Assembly: GCA_002309275.1 (NCBI GenBank)
Contig: DBXL01000151.1
Coordinates: 6,030 to 12,440 of the forward strand
Length of the DNA stretch: 6,411 nucleotides
Direction of reading: 5' to 3'
Source: Ruminococcaceae bacterium UBA1213
GTDB lineage: Bacteria > Bacillota > Clostridia > Oscillospirales > Acutalibacteraceae
The notes beneath the pieces are model-generated. The model had not been told where the DNA came from, did not search any database, and saw only the letters and a list, made by a program, of their open reading frames with translations. Position numbers and translations under genes: made by a program. Below, piece after piece: positions 6,023 through 6,411 of this stretch (the stretch's first letter is position 1; each line of letters opens with the position of its first letter).

Positions 6023-6411
6023 ATGGCACAAAATCCTGTTGTCACCATCACTATGCAGAATGGTGACGTTATCAAAGCAGAGCTTTATCCCAATATTGCT
6101 CCCAATACTGTAAACAATTTTATCAGCCTCATCAAAAAGGGATTCTATGACGGACTCTCTTTTCACAGGGTAATTTATAACTTCATGCTGCAGGGCGGCT
6201 GTCCCAACGGTACAGGCACAGGCGGTCCCGGCTATCACATTAAAGGCGAATTCTCCATGAACGGCTTTAAAAATGACCTCAAGCATACCGCAGGCGTTCT
6301 CTCAATGGCTCGCACAATGATACCTGATTCCGCAGGCTCTCAGTTCTTCATCATGCATAAAAACGCACCTCACCTTGACGGACAGTATGCCGCTTTTGGA
6401 AAAGTCATTGA
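6023..6411 (+). CDS. Cyclophilin-type peptidyl-prolyl cis-trans isomerase (partial, right edge)
   Basis: This protein speeds cis-trans isomerisation of proline peptide bonds during protein folding. The first 129 codons are present and uninterrupted; the C-terminus lies beyond the window. There is no signal peptide, so it is predicted to be cytoplasmic. The cyclophilin core is clear: FHRVIYNFMLQGG (47-59) holds the catalytic residues R49, F54 and Q57, followed by GTGTGGPGY (63-71), KGEF (74-77), LSMAR (93-97), and SAGSQFFIMHKNAPHLDGQYAAFGKV (103-128). His117 sits where human cyclophilin A has Trp121, which is common in bacterial forms and usually lowers cyclosporin binding. AAAGGA (6007-6012) is 10 bases before ATG, a slightly long spacing. 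No clear promoter is visible between the hairpin and the start. Confidence 0.95.
   Translation, partial: MAQNPVVTITMQNGDVIKAELYPNIAPNTVNNFISLIKKGFYDGLSFHRVIYNFMLQGGCPNGTGTGGPGYHIKGEFSMNGFKNDLKHTAGVLSMARTMIPDSAGSQFFIMHKNAPHLDGQYAAFGKVI

Noticed and set aside
6017..6286. An 89-codon minus-strand open frame.
   Set aside because: It is antisense to the cyclophilin gene, which is unmistakable on the plus strand.

Overview
The window looks like ordinary chromosomal DNA from a low-to-moderate GC member of the Bacillota, most likely a Clostridia/Ruminococcus-type gut anaerobe. This rests on strong AGGAGG-type ribosome binding sites, sigma-A-like promoters, A+T-rich intergenic regions, a tRNA gene without an encoded CCA, and the styles of the proteins (Prok-RING/DUF2628-like membrane protein, Gram-positive-type GalU, short GlgB). 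The taxonomic call is inference from protein and signal style, not a search result.

Layout. Positions 1-2228 hold a leftward two-gene unit: a 108-aa SCP2-like protein (2228 to 1902), then 31 bases on, glgB (1870 running off the left edge; 623 codons visible, so nearly complete). An extended -10 promoter on the minus strand lies just upstream (2265-2273). Diverging from it is a near-consensus promoter (2382-2410) for tRNA-Leu(CAG) (2423-2506), which is closed by a strong intrinsic terminator (2512-2544). The remaining genes all run rightward. They are a 423-aa protein with an N-terminal zinc ribbon and no recognised function (2571-3842); a promoter at 3887-3915; a 359-aa membrane protein with a RING-like finger, a second zinc ribbon and several membrane helices (3956-5035); galU, UTP-glucose-1-phosphate uridylyltransferase (5059-5931), 23 bases downstream and probably co-transcribed; a hairpin/terminator region built partly from AATGANN heptamers (5934-5988); and the start of a cyclophilin-type peptidyl-prolyl isomerase gene (6023 to the right edge).

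How they fit together. GlgB and GalU are both glucose-polymer/sugar-nucleotide enzymes, but they lie in separate, diverging units, and nothing shows that they form one pathway locus. GlgB branches alpha-glucan. GalU makes UDP-glucose, which in Gram-positive bacteria mainly feeds glycolipid, teichoic-acid and exopolysaccharide synthesis. The membrane zinc-finger protein co-transcribed with galU may be linked to the envelope, but this is only positional. The two neighbouring zinc-ribbon proteins are the least understood genes here.

I found no mobile element, CRISPR array, defence system, toxin-antitoxin pair, integrase or clear sign of transfer. I do not think the sequence supports claiming a novel system. 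The best second-look items are the two uncharacterised zinc-finger proteins, two genes lying tight behind terminator-like hairpins without room for a promoter, and an unusual conserved region I in GlgB.
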